From NCBI GenBank assembly GCA_007128275.1, contig SKXR01000038.1, positions 1-39,064 of the forward strand: 39,064 bases of DNA, given 5' to 3'. The translations under genes were made by a program, and so were the position numbers. The DNA is from Kiritimatiellia bacterium. GTDB lineage: Bacteria; Verrucomicrobiota; Kiritimatiellia; SLAD01. The stretch's first letter is position 1. Each line of letters begins with the position of its first letter. This document shows, piece by piece, positions 31,595 to 39,064 of the stretch. The notes below the pieces were generated by a model. That model had not been told where the DNA came from and did no database searches. It was given only the letters and a program-made list of their open reading frames with translations.

Positions 31595-32453
31595 ATTTTC
31601 TTTCCTCGGCTTTCATTCTATCCGCAACCCGTGCCGCATCGCAAGATTCCTTTACGTCATGCACACGAATAATTGCAGCACCCCGCAGTATCGCGCAGGT
31701 CATCGCCGCCAGACTGGCGGGCAATCGCGCGTCCACTTCCCGTTCGCACAACGCCCCGAGAAAGCGCTTGCGCGAGAGTCCCACCAGCACGGGATATCCC
31801 CGACCGATCAACAAGGGCAACTGCGCCAGCAACGTCCAGTTATGCGCAAAGGTCTTTCCAAACCCGATCCCGGGATCCCACACAAGACGGTCTTCCGGAA
31901 TTCCCGCCGTCACACACGCCCGCGCGCGTTCCACCAGGAAATCGCCGACCTCGCGCACCACGTCCCTATACTCCGGCTCGTCCTGCATCGTGCGGGGCGT
32001 GCCCTGCATATGCGTCAGAACGACCCCCGCTCCATACGACACCGCGACCTCGGCCATCTCCGGGTCATGACGCAACGCGGAAATATCATTGATGATATGC
32101 GCCCCCGCCTCCATGGCCACTCGCGCCACCTCGGCTTTGGTCGTGTCTATGGAAATGAGGGCATGGGTCTCTTCGCGCAGCGCCGTGATGACCGGTGCAA
32201 CACGTCGAATCTCCTCCGCCGACGACACCGGTTCGGCGCCCGGTCGGCTGGATTCCCCCCCCACATCAATGATATCGGCGCCCTCTTCCATGAAACGTCG
32301 TGATTGTGCGATCGCACTGTGATGATCATGGCTCACCCCGCCGTCGTAAAAGGAGTCGGGGGTGACATTCACGATCCCCATGATCAACGTCCGTTCACCC
32401 AGCGTCACATGCCGGTCGCGACAAATCCAAGTGCGCGCAGCGAGTGAAGTCAT
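31560..32453 (-). CDS. folP: Dihydropteroate synthase
   Basis: The 297-residue enzyme joins pterin pyrophosphate and p-aminobenzoate in folate synthesis; it is the sulfonamide target. Motifs seen are IMGIVNVTPDSFYDGG, IIDVGGESSRPGA, ISIDTTKAEVA, NDISALRHD, and ILRGAAIIRVHDV near the end. The start at 32453 (MTSLAAR) has a TAGGA site and follows the ftsH stop by ten bases; a longer in-frame start at 32507 would overlap ftsH. It ends 35 bases into cdaA. Confidence 0.95.
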   Translation of the reverse strand: MTSLAARTWICRDRHVTLGERTLIMGIVNVTPDSFYDGGVSHDHHSAIAQSRRFMEEGADIIDVGGESSRPGAEPVSSAEEIRRVAPVITALREETHALISIDTTKAEVARVAMEAGAHIINDISALRHDPEMAEVAVSYGAGVVLTHMQGTPRTMQDEPEYRDVVREVGDFLVERARACVTAGIPEDRLVWDPGIGFGKTFAHNWTLLAQLPLLIGRGYPVLVGLSRKRFLGALCEREVDARLPASLAAMTCAILRGAAIIRVHDVKESCDAARVADRMKAEERKYGDLDPTASSP

Positions 32454-32463
32454 GAAGGCGTTC

Positions 32464-34476
32464 CTAGGCCACCGAGGGTCCGGCCTCCGAGGCCGGCACC
32501 GTAGCATCGATGGGTTTCTTGGGCTTGGCGGACTTCGCCGTTTCCTTTTCGGTTTCCGCGGCGGCTTCCTCGTCGGATTCGGCGCGTTCCACCTCCGTCA
32601 AGAGACGCCCGTGTTTGACGAGTTCCTCCACCTCGCGGCCATCCAGCGTCTCCCGTTCCAACAACAATTCCGCCAGCTTATCCAGCTCCGTTCGATGTTC
32701 TTTCAGGATCGTCACCGCGCGGTCGTACGCTTGCGTAACGAGCCGACTCACTTCCTGGTCAATCTTGCGGGAGGTTTCTTCGCTAAACTCTTGAGCGCGG
32801 CCCATTTCCCGCCCTACAAACACCGGTTCCCCGCTATGGCCGAACGTTTGCGGTCCCAAGAGCGGGCTCATACCCCATTCACACACCATCATGCGCGCAA
32901 TACGCGTGGCCTGCTTGAGATCGCTGTATGCCCCCGTGGTAACGTCTCCAAAGACAATCTCCTCGGCGGCGCGCCCCCCCATGATGCCGTTGAGCATCGA
33001 CAATAGCTTGCGCCGGCTTTCCGTATACCGGTCTTTCTCCGGCAATTGCATGGTGGAACCCAGGGATTGTCCCCGTGGAATGATCGTGACCTTGTGCAAA
33101 GGCTCACTCCCTTCCGACAACAACATCGCCAAGGCATGTCCGCTTTCATGATAGGCGGTCAGCCGCTTCTCGTTGTCGTCCATCAGACGACTACGCCGTT
33201 CGCGGCCCCATCGGACCTTGTCACGCGCCTCTTCCAGATGGGCGAGGCCCACGCGATCCGCGTTCTCGCGGGCGGCCAACAGGGCCGCCTCGTTGATGAG
33301 GTTCGCCAGATCGGCGCCGGAAAAACCGGGGGTGCCGCGGGCCACGCGCCGCAGATCGAGGTCGGGCTCCAACTTGATCTTCTTGCAATGGATCTTGAGA
33401 ATGGCTTCCCGCCCTTCCAGCGTCGGCAAATCGATCACGATCTGCCGGTCAAACCGTCCCGGACGAAGTAGCGCAGGATCCAACACATCGGGCCGGTTCG
33501 TGGCCGCAATGATGATCACACCTTCCTGTGTATCGAAGCCGTCCATCTCAACAAGCAACGCGTTCAGGGTCTGTTCCCGTTCGTCATGGCCGCCGCCGAT
33601 CCCGCTGAACCGGCTGCGTCCCACGGCGTCAATTTCGTCAATGAAGATGATACACGGCGCATTCTTCTTGCCCTGCTCGAACATGTCCCGCACGCGGGAC
33701 GCGCCTACGCCGACAAACATTTCCACGAAATCCGAGCCGCTGATGCTGAAGAAAGGCACTTCCGCTTCGCCGGCAATCGCTCTCGCCAGCAACGTCTTGC
33801 CCGTGCCCGGCGGCCCGACCAGCAAGACCCCTTTGGGAATGCGTCCACCCAATTTCTGAAAGCGTTTGGGATCCTTCAAGAACTCAATGATCTCGTGCAC
33901 TTCGTCTTTTGCTTCTTCAATGCCCGCGACTTCGCCGAACGTGATCTTGTTCTTCTCGCGGGTCAACAAACGGGCCCGGCTCTTGCCAAAACTCATCGCG
34001 CCTTTCCCCGCCATGCGCATCTGGCGTATGAAGAAGAAGTACAACAACCCGATGATCAGCAGAAACGGGATCGCCCCGGTAATGAGCGACCACAGGTACG
34101 GGTTCTGCGGCTTGTATTCAAACGGCACCCCGTTCTCCAACAACAGCTTCTCCAACGCTTCCGTTGCCGGGGCGTCCACACGGAATTTCTGGGGCCGTCC
34201 GGTCTTGGGATCCACATCAACCAGCTCCCCACGAACATACTGTTGGCCGGACACTTCCAACACGACTTCCGCCTTGGAAATCTTTCCCTGCTCCACTTTC
34301 CGGATAAAATCGGGACTGTACGGCAGGCGCGTTTCCCGTTCCTGCCCTTGGGAGAAGACCTGATACATGGTCAATGACATGGCCAGCAACAAAAGCCACA
34401 TCGCCAATCCCCGAATAGGGAATCGCTGTGGCTCGTCGCCTCCGGAACCGGCGCTGTTGTTTTTCTTTTTGTCCAT
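32464..34476 (-). CDS. ftsH: ATP-dependent zinc metalloprotease FtsH
   Basis: The protein is about 670 residues. It has two membrane helices (RGLAMWLLLLAMSLTMY near the N-terminus and a second with LLIIGLLYFFFI), between them a periplasmic domain, then the AAA module with Walker A GPPGTGKT (residues 221-228 from this start), Walker B CIIFIDEIDAVGR and the second region of homology (ATNRPDVLDPALLRPGRFD). The zinc motif HESGH follows. FtsH degrades membrane and regulatory proteins. The C-terminal tail is acidic and Ala-rich. The start is uncertain: ATGs at 34476 and 34494 both lack a clear ribosome site. Confidence 0.96.
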   Translation of the reverse strand: MDKKKNNSAGSGGDEPQRFPIRGLAMWLLLLAMSLTMYQVFSQGQERETRLPYSPDFIRKVEQGKISKAEVVLEVSGQQYVRGELVDVDPKTGRPQKFRVDAPATEALEKLLLENGVPFEYKPQNPYLWSLITGAIPFLLIIGLLYFFFIRQMRMAGKGAMSFGKSRARLLTREKNKITFGEVAGIEEAKDEVHEIIEFLKDPKRFQKLGGRIPKGVLLVGPPGTGKTLLARAIAGEAEVPFFSISGSDFVEMFVGVGASRVRDMFEQGKKNAPCIIFIDEIDAVGRSRFSGIGGGHDEREQTLNALLVEMDGFDTQEGVIIIAATNRPDVLDPALLRPGRFDRQIVIDLPTLEGREAILKIHCKKIKLEPDLDLRRVARGTPGFSGADLANLINEAALLAARENADRVGLAHLEEARDKVRWGRERRSRLMDDNEKRLTAYHESGHALAMLLSEGSEPLHKVTIIPRGQSLGSTMQLPEKDRYTESRRKLLSMLNGIMGGRAAEEIVFGDVTTGAYSDLKQATRIARMMVCEWGMSPLLGPQTFGHSGEPVFVGREMGRAQEFSEETSRKIDQEVSRLVTQAYDRAVTILKEHRTELDKLAELLLERETLDGREVEELVKHGRLLTEVERAESDEEAAAETEKETAKSAKPKKPIDATVPASEAGPSVA

Positions 34477-34606
34477 ACTCTTGTTGCTGTGCATTAAGGG
34501 GTTCGATTCGAATCCGGTGCAAGGCATCCGCCAAACGGGGTTGGCTGATTGCGTATACCGTCACTCATGAAGAGCGATTAATCAAGCCCCTATTCGGTCA
34601 TTTACG

Positions 34607-36028
34607 CTAAGCCAGGCGTTCCATCGTGACGTGGAGCGACCGTTCCGCATCGTTCCCGACCGCCCAGTCCCCGGCCACGCGGTAACCGGGAACCCACACG
34701 ATACGCTTCCGGCATTCCAATAACGGGACCCGGTCACGTTGCGCGCGGGGCACTTTCCCGTCCACAAAGATGTCTTGGATCTTCTTCTCGCCCTTCATGC
34801 CCAGCGGCGCAAAACGATCCCCTTCCGCCCGGAAACGCAGATACAACGACGCGCGTCCCAAGGCCGCTTTCGAGAGATATCCCTCGGCCGGGAGTTGCCC
34901 GCATCGCTCTCCAACCGGTCGCTTATACCCGGTGGTCCATGCGGTGCGCACGCGTAACCCCACTTCCGGCAAACGGGTCACTCCCGGCACCACCAGCTTG
35001 AATCGTAATGGGCGCCCGTTTTCCGGCCGGGCGGGCGTGCGCGACACCGCGAGGCGGTCATAGTGCCGGACCACCCGCAACGGTTCTTGCACGGGCGCCT
35101 CCGCGGATCCCTTCGAGGAAAGGCACATGCGACAGACCCGTTCAATGGTCTCGGCATGCAGATGCGCTTCATCCACGCCTGCCCCGATCAGCCACAACAA
35201 CACCACCCGACGCCGGCGGGCAAGCGGCAAGGCGCGTACACGTCGCGCGTCCAACTCTTCTTCACGCCCCGGAACGCGGCTATCGGCCCAATCCGCCAAA
35301 GCCATCGCGTGCAGCATGCCGTAGTCTTCGCGGATCTGTTCGGCCGTGCGGGCCAAGGTTTCCACGATCTTGGGATTAAAACGCTCCCGCATCAGCGGAA
35401 TCAATTCATGCCGCACACGATTCCGCACATAGGCCGCGTCCTTGTTGGATGCATCATCCCGCCATGATGCGTTCCTGTTCCGGAGCCAACGAATCAACGA
35501 CGCCTTGGAAACGTGCAACAGCGGCCGCGCCACACAGAGGTCTTCCTGTTCCGTGATCGCCTTCATCGCGCCCAAACCCGCCAGTCCGGCGCCACGCATC
35601 AAACGCAATAAGAGCGTTTCGGCCTGATCATCCATGGTATGCGCCAGCGCTACGATGTCGTATCCCTGCTTGCGGACGATGTCGGCAAGAAACGCATAGC
35701 GTACTTCACGCGCCTTCATTTCGACGGAGATCTTCGCGCGGCGCGCCAGCAAAGCGACCTGTTTGCGCCGCACATGACAGGGCAGATCCAAGGACTTCGC
35801 CAAGTCGCGCACAAAACGTTCATCCCCGTCCGAATGCTTTCCCCGAAGCGTGTGGTTCAGGTGCGCCACGCCCAGGCGCCATTGCATGGAAGGCGCCAGA
35901 TCCTGCAGAAGATGCAGCAACGCTACGGAATCCGCGCCGGCGGAAACCGCAACCAAGATACGCGCGCCGCGAGGGAAACACGCCGACTGCTTGATTTCTT
36001 TATGGAGCGTCGCAAGTTTCATGGCCAT
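34607..36028 (-). CDS. tilS: tRNA(Ile)-lysidine synthase
   Basis: The 473-residue enzyme adds lysine to C34 of the CAU-anticodon tRNA(Ile) so that it reads AUA. It has the N-type ATP-PPase fold: LVAVSAGADSVALLHLL (residues 25-41), GVAHLNHTLRGKHSDGDERFV, IVALAHTMDDQAETLLLRLMRG, and a C-terminal TilS domain from about 370 to the end with GDRFAPLGMKGEKKIQDIFVD. The PP-loop reads SAGADS where most family members have SGGxDS. A second ATG two codons in is an alternative start. It lies between serS and ftsH. Confidence 0.93.
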   Translation of the reverse strand: MAMKLATLHKEIKQSACFPRGARILVAVSAGADSVALLHLLQDLAPSMQWRLGVAHLNHTLRGKHSDGDERFVRDLAKSLDLPCHVRRKQVALLARRAKISVEMKAREVRYAFLADIVRKQGYDIVALAHTMDDQAETLLLRLMRGAGLAGLGAMKAITEQEDLCVARPLLHVSKASLIRWLRNRNASWRDDASNKDAAYVRNRVRHELIPLMRERFNPKIVETLARTAEQIREDYGMLHAMALADWADSRVPGREEELDARRVRALPLARRRRVVLLWLIGAGVDEAHLHAETIERVCRMCLSSKGSAEAPVQEPLRVVRHYDRLAVSRTPARPENGRPLRFKLVVPGVTRLPEVGLRVRTAWTTGYKRPVGERCGQLPAEGYLSKAALGRASLYLRFRAEGDRFAPLGMKGEKKIQDIFVDGKVPRAQRDRVPLLECRKRIVWVPGYRVAGDWAVGNDAERSLHVTMERLA

Positions 36029-36123
36029 TCGTTGATGGGGTTGGGGGCGCCCTCACGGATGCCCCGACAAATCCATTCCGGCACCCCACTTCTCACCGTG
36101 GCCGTCCCGGGGAAGACCGCCGC

Positions 36124-37389
36124 CTACTCAATCCGTTCCAGACCGCCCATGTAAGGGACTAATGCTTGGGGCACCGTGATGCTGCCGTCGGCCGACTGAT
36201 AATTCTCCAGAATCGCCACATACAGGCGGGCCAAGGCCACGCCGGACCCGTTGAGCGTATGCACGAATTCCGTCTTACCGTCCGCATTGCGATACCGGAT
36301 TTGTGCGCGCCGCGCCTGAAAATCCTCGAAATTGCTGCAAGACGACACTTCCAGCCACGCTTGGTGGCCGGGCGCCCACAATTCAATGTCATAACAACGC
36401 GCCGCCGCAAAACTGAGATCCCCCGTACAGAGCTCACGCACCCGATACGGCAGTTCCAAGCGTTTAAGCACCTCTTCCGCGTGCCCGACAAGTTCTTCCA
36501 GTGTCGCGTAGGACGTGTGCGGTTCGACAAACTGGACCAATTCCACCTTATCGAACTGGTGCATGCGGATCAGGCCACGCGTCTCGCGGCCCGCCGCGCC
36601 CGCTTCACGGCGGAAACAGGGCGTATAGGCGACATGACGGATCGGAAGCGGCGCCTGCATGATTTCTTCGCGGTACATGTTGGTGACGGGCACCTCCGCG
36701 GTGGGGATCAGGTACAGCCCATCGGCAGGCATCGCGTACATGTCTTCCGCCATCTTCGGCAACTGTCCCGTCCCGGTCATGGCCTCCGTGTTGCATACGA
36801 ACGGCGGACTGATTTCCGTGTAGCCGTGTTCACGGGTATGGATGTCCAGCATGAAATGGATCAAGGCGCGCTCAAGCCGGGCGCCCACCCCTTTGTACAG
36901 CGCAAATCCCGCGCCGCTCATACGCGTCGCGCGCCCAAAATCCACGATATCCAGTCGCTCCGCCAAGTCCACATGCGATTGGGGCTCGAAATCAAAGTCA
37001 CGCGGTTCGCCGACCGAGCGGACCATGCGGTTCGCCGACTCGTCCGGCCCGACGGGCACGTCCTTGAAAGGCACGTTGGGGATCGTCAACAGGATGGCTT
37101 GAATGGCTTCTTCCAGTTCCCGGTTGCGGCCATCCAATGCGGCGATCCGCTCGCCGACCTCGCGCATGCGCTGCTGAGGTTCAGACGTGTCCTCGCCCGC
37201 GCGCTTGCGGGCGCCTATTTCCTTGGAAACCGTATTTCGTTCGTGCTTCAGGTGTTCCGCCTCCTGAACCCCTTCCCGCCGTTGACGGTCGCGATCGAGC
37301 AAGCCGTCCAAATCCACCAAGGCCCCGCGATGATCGAGGGCTGCGCGTACCGCGGACTCCTGATCGCGAATAAACTTCATATCCAACAT
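36124..37389 (-). CDS. serS: Seryl-tRNA synthetase
   Basis: The 421-residue class II enzyme charges tRNA(Ser). The N-terminal 110 residues form the tRNA-binding coiled coil (VQEAEHLKHERNTVSKEIGA, RMREVGERIAALDGRN). The catalytic domain shows motif 2 in PCFRREAGAAGRETRGLIRMHQF, the serine and ATP pocket in YDIELWAPG and EVSSCSNFEDFQARR, and motif 3 in LNGSGVALARLYVAILENYQ. It ends VPQALVPYMGGLERIE, as usual. The start is 18 bases after the upstream secreted gene, so the two are likely co-transcribed. Confidence 0.97.
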   Translation of the reverse strand: MLDMKFIRDQESAVRAALDHRGALVDLDGLLDRDRQRREGVQEAEHLKHERNTVSKEIGARKRAGEDTSEPQQRMREVGERIAALDGRNRELEEAIQAILLTIPNVPFKDVPVGPDESANRMVRSVGEPRDFDFEPQSHVDLAERLDIVDFGRATRMSGAGFALYKGVGARLERALIHFMLDIHTREHGYTEISPPFVCNTEAMTGTGQLPKMAEDMYAMPADGLYLIPTAEVPVTNMYREEIMQAPLPIRHVAYTPCFRREAGAAGRETRGLIRMHQFDKVELVQFVEPHTSYATLEELVGHAEEVLKRLELPYRVRELCTGDLSFAAARCYDIELWAPGHQAWLEVSSCSNFEDFQARRAQIRYRNADGKTEFVHTLNGSGVALARLYVAILENYQSADGSITVPQALVPYMGGLERIE

Positions 37390-37407
37390 ACGGCAAACTC
37401 CCGTCCG

Positions 37408-38028
37408 CTACTCGCGCGGCTCCATGAGCGGTAAAGAACTGTCTTTGATCAGAGGAATGGCCTGCTTGCGCGCTATTTCCCGCAGCCGCATCAGTGACGG
37501 CGGATCAAAATTGCGGCCCATGGCATCCAGATCACTCATCGATCGATACGTCCACATGGCGGACTGAGGATTGGGCACCATTTCGACGCCCATCAACAAG
37601 CCCACACTGCGCATGGTCAGTTTTTCCAGGCGCCGGAGGTATACCTCTTCGTCCGCCGTAACCATCAAGCCGGCGTTCACGATGCCCACACCGGCCTCGT
37701 ACCGATAGACCGTATGGTCTTCAAACTCCCGGTCGCCCGCATAGAGCAATACCACACACGCCTGTTCCGGCGTCCGGAGATGCGCGAGCGAATCCAGGAT
37801 CTCTGAAAGAGACTCACCCGTCGCGTCTTGGGGTTCAAGAAGCCGCGTCTCAATGCTTGTGTTGCGCTCCACGAACGAGCGCACCCGTTCCATGTGTTCA
37901 GCGGACACCTCGCCAATGGCGGCAACCGCAACCCCGGTCGGCGCGCCCGCATCCTCGCCGGACTCCGCACCCGCCACCAAGGGCCCCAGCCACACAAACC
38001 CCATCAAACAACTCAACATCCATTTCAT
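37408..38028 (-). CDS. Secreted archaemetzincin-like protein without zinc ligands
   Basis: The start was chosen at the last of three consecutive ATGs (38034, 38031, 38028), because GAGGAT then lies at normal distance; the product is 206 residues with a signal peptide ending VAGAES. The body follows the archaemetzincin plan: VAVAAIGEVSAEHMERVRSF at the N-terminus, GVGIVNAGLM, then RRLEKL and the would-be zinc helix, followed by SAMWTYRSMSDLDAM...FDPPSLMRL, which lines up with the family's CxM...S.s..e.D....FC..C end. The zinc motif HExGHxxGxxHC is replaced by RSVGLLMGVEMV, so all three His, the Glu and the Cys residues are gone. It is likely an inactive, exported relative. The link to archaemetzincin is by eye only. 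Confidence 0.55.
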   Translation of the reverse strand: MKWMLSCLMGFVWLGPLVAGAESGEDAGAPTGVAVAAIGEVSAEHMERVRSFVERNTSIETRLLEPQDATGESLSEILDSLAHLRTPEQACVVLLYAGDREFEDHTVYRYEAGVGIVNAGLMVTADEEVYLRRLEKLTMRSVGLLMGVEMVPNPQSAMWTYRSMSDLDAMGRNFDPPSLMRLREIARKQAIPLIKDSSLPLMEPRE

Positions 38029-38068
38029 CATCATATCCTCATGGTTGCACAAGACCAACATGGTCCGC

Positions 38069-38097
38069 ATCCTAATCCCCCGCCCGACGTTTTGCAA
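38069..38097 (-). promoter_or_regulatory. Putative promoter of the secreted gene and serS
   Basis: On the minus strand TTGCAA (38097-38092), 17 bases, TAGGAT (38074-38069). It would give a leader of about 35 bases before the gene at 38028. It is divergent from the promoter at 38119-38147. Confidence 0.33.
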
Positions 38098-38118
38098 CCC
38101 GCACGGAGGGGTCCGGCC

Positions 38119-38147
38119 TTGCTTTTCCCCCTCGATTAGGTTATAAC
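38119..38147 (+). promoter_or_regulatory. Putative promoter for a leaderless transcript
   Basis: TTGCTT at 38119-38124, a 17-base spacer and TATAAC at 38142-38147 (5 of 6 against TATAAT). The next gene's ATG is at 38154, seven bases past the -10 box, at the expected transcript start. Confidence 0.5.
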
Positions 38148-38153
38148 GCCCCC

Positions 38154-38738
38154 ATGAGTACGGTGCATACCCATCTGAATCGGCCGATTCACCTCGCCCG
38201 GCGCGACGCCTTCTATGAACGCGGCGTGGAGCTGCTGTATCTTCCTTTGCAGGAGATGGATACATCGACCCGCATTACCCATATGCGGCGTGTCATGGAC
38301 GTGTTGGCCACCGCGCGTAAACACGCGTTCTTCGCCAGTCGTTCCGCGAAAGCGTGCGCCCGGGAGTTGGATTTCCTTCATTTTCTGGAATTGATTTATG
38401 ACAATGTCACGTCGATGCACTCGATGATGGAGCATCAGGCGCATCTCGAAGCCGCCGAAAGTTTTCTATGCCAGTTTCTCAACACGACCCGGGAACAATG
38501 CCAATTACCCGCCATGCATTATCGCCGCCGGGCCGAAGATTTGATGGGCGGTCTATGGCAATTGCTACGCTTATCGCACGCGCCGTACCGCGCTCTGCAG
38601 AAGGAATTCACGGAAAGCGCCGAGGAGCAGGAAAGCGTACGATACAATAAAGCCTTCAGTAGTTTCCGCGAAGAATCGATCACGCGCTTCGCCGTCCCCG
38701 AACCGATTACATCCGAATCCGCGTCCGTGACCCGTTAG
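38154..38738 (+). CDS. Unrecognised helical protein (194 aa)
   Basis: The protein is rich in helix-forming residues with many His, Met and Arg (ELIYDNVTSMHSMMEHQAHLEAAES, ARKHAFFASRSAKACAREL). It has no signal peptide, membrane segment or known motif. Codon and base usage look like the neighbours. Its stop overlaps the mutL stop on the other strand by four bases (38735-38738), which supports it as a real, tightly packed gene. Its promoter places the transcript start on the ATG. I do not recognise the family. Confidence 0.68.
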   Translation: MSTVHTHLNRPIHLARRDAFYERGVELLYLPLQEMDTSTRITHMRRVMDVLATARKHAFFASRSAKACARELDFLHFLELIYDNVTSMHSMMEHQAHLEAAESFLCQFLNTTREQCQLPAMHYRRRAEDLMGGLWQLLRLSHAPYRALQKEFTESAEEQESVRYNKAFSSFREESITRFAVPEPITSESASVTR

Positions 38739-39064
38739 ATCCTGCCGAACTTTTTATCCAACTCGTTGAACCCCATGAAAATCAGAGTCGGACGACCGTG
38801 GGGACAGGTATACGGCATCTCGGACCCGGCCAAATCAATAACCAGCTTTTCGATTTCCTGAAGACTGAGTTTGTCCTGTGCCTTCACGGCGGCTCGACAG
38901 GCCGCCCGCGCCACTCGCTGTTCGGCCCAATGCTCGGTCCCTCCGCGTTCCCCGCTCTGTTCCAAACTCGTCGCCACGGCCGCCAGAACCGATCGGGCTG
39001 AGACGTCGCCCAGGCATACCGGAAGAGCATCCACCATAAACGAGTCGCCCCCGAAGTCCGATAC
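38735..39064 (-). CDS. mutL: DNA mismatch repair protein MutL, C-terminal part (5' end beyond window)
   Basis: About 109 residues are visible, with the frame open to the window edge. They show FGGDSFMVDALPVCLGD, then ACRAAVKAQDKLSLQEIEKL and the zinc-site motif CPHGRPTLIFMG, ending ELDKKFGRI. This is the MutL dimerisation/endonuclease domain end; CPHGRP marks the metal-binding form. MutL couples mismatch recognition by MutS to strand removal. Its stop lies within the stop of the convergent gene at 38738. Confidence 0.9.
   Translation of the reverse strand, partial: VSDFGGDSFMVDALPVCLGDVSARSVLAAVATSLEQSGERGGTEHWAEQRVARAACRAAVKAQDKLSLQEIEKLVIDLAGSEMPYTCPHGRPTLIFMGFNELDKKFGRI

Noticed and set aside
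36166..37434. 422-codon open frame on the plus strand
   Set aside because: It mirrors serS, whose identity is certain.
1..39064. tRNA genes, rRNA, CRISPR arrays, prophage or integrase genes
   Set aside because: No cloverleaf-like segment with conserved TTCGA arm, no spaced short repeats, and no phage or recombinase protein was seen on either strand.

Overview
The window is one stretch of a bacterial chromosome of moderately high GC. It is densely packed, with many short gene overlaps, and carries no rRNA, tRNA, CRISPR array or recognisable transposase. The gene content points to a Gram-negative organism with lipopolysaccharide and an outer membrane: an LptE-like lipoprotein, a Kdo/WaaP-type kinase, TPR and BamD-like periplasmic proteins, and an ExbB/ExbD motor. 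The pairing of ExbB/ExbD with large TPR proteins and squalene-cyclase-like toroid proteins, together with GatCA, CdaA/CdaR and DUF4139 proteins, fits the Planctomycetes-Verrucomicrobia-Chlamydiae group, with Kiritimatiellota or a near relative as the best guess. That placement is inference from family content, not from a marker-gene tree.

Left part (1-10.5 kb, minus strand): a long gene string reads TPR protein (929 aa), TPR protein (267 aa), ExbB, ExbD, ExbD, two paralogous TonB-like/toroid proteins, then gatC and gatA (cut by the window edge). This is the most unusual region. Each paralog has one N-terminal membrane helix with a TonB-like Ser-x3-His pattern, a long acidic linker and a QW-motif alpha/alpha toroid domain lacking an obvious cyclase motif. 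Both end in the same short acidic-hydrophobic tail. The paralogs arose by a tandem duplication whose scar can still be read: between them lies a chimera of a gatC start and an exbD end.

Middle (10.6-22 kb): a lipid-modification cluster (Cfa-like methyltransferase, DHCR24-like flavoprotein, small Sll1863-type coiled-coil protein) lies downstream of serA. Next come a plus-strand BamD-like/LptE pair, rpsT on the minus strand, and a plus-strand pair of WaaP-like kinase and M50-like membrane protein. A minus-strand yggS-proC-AsmA-like operon follows, and then a DUF1805 gene. The only gene-free stretch over 300 bases (22027-22489) holds a 213-bp MITE-like element with perfect 15-bp terminal inverted repeats, and a perfect 38-bp palindrome that probably terminates transcription both ways.

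Right part (22.5-39 kb): a GT2 glycosyltransferase, two DUF4139 secreted proteins, a YceI protein and a class V aminotransferase on the minus strand. A divergent DnaQ-type exonuclease follows. Then comes a minus-strand housekeeping string serS - tilS - ftsH - folP - cdaA - cdaR - TPR (lysidine tRNA modification, membrane proteolysis, folate, c-di-AMP). Upstream of serS is a secreted archaemetzincin-like protein that has lost its zinc ligands. The window ends with an unrecognised helical protein and the C-terminus of MutL. Several plus-strand genes (15296, 28325, 38154) have a plausible -10 box ending 7-9 bases before the ATG and no ribosome binding site, which suggests leaderless mRNAs.
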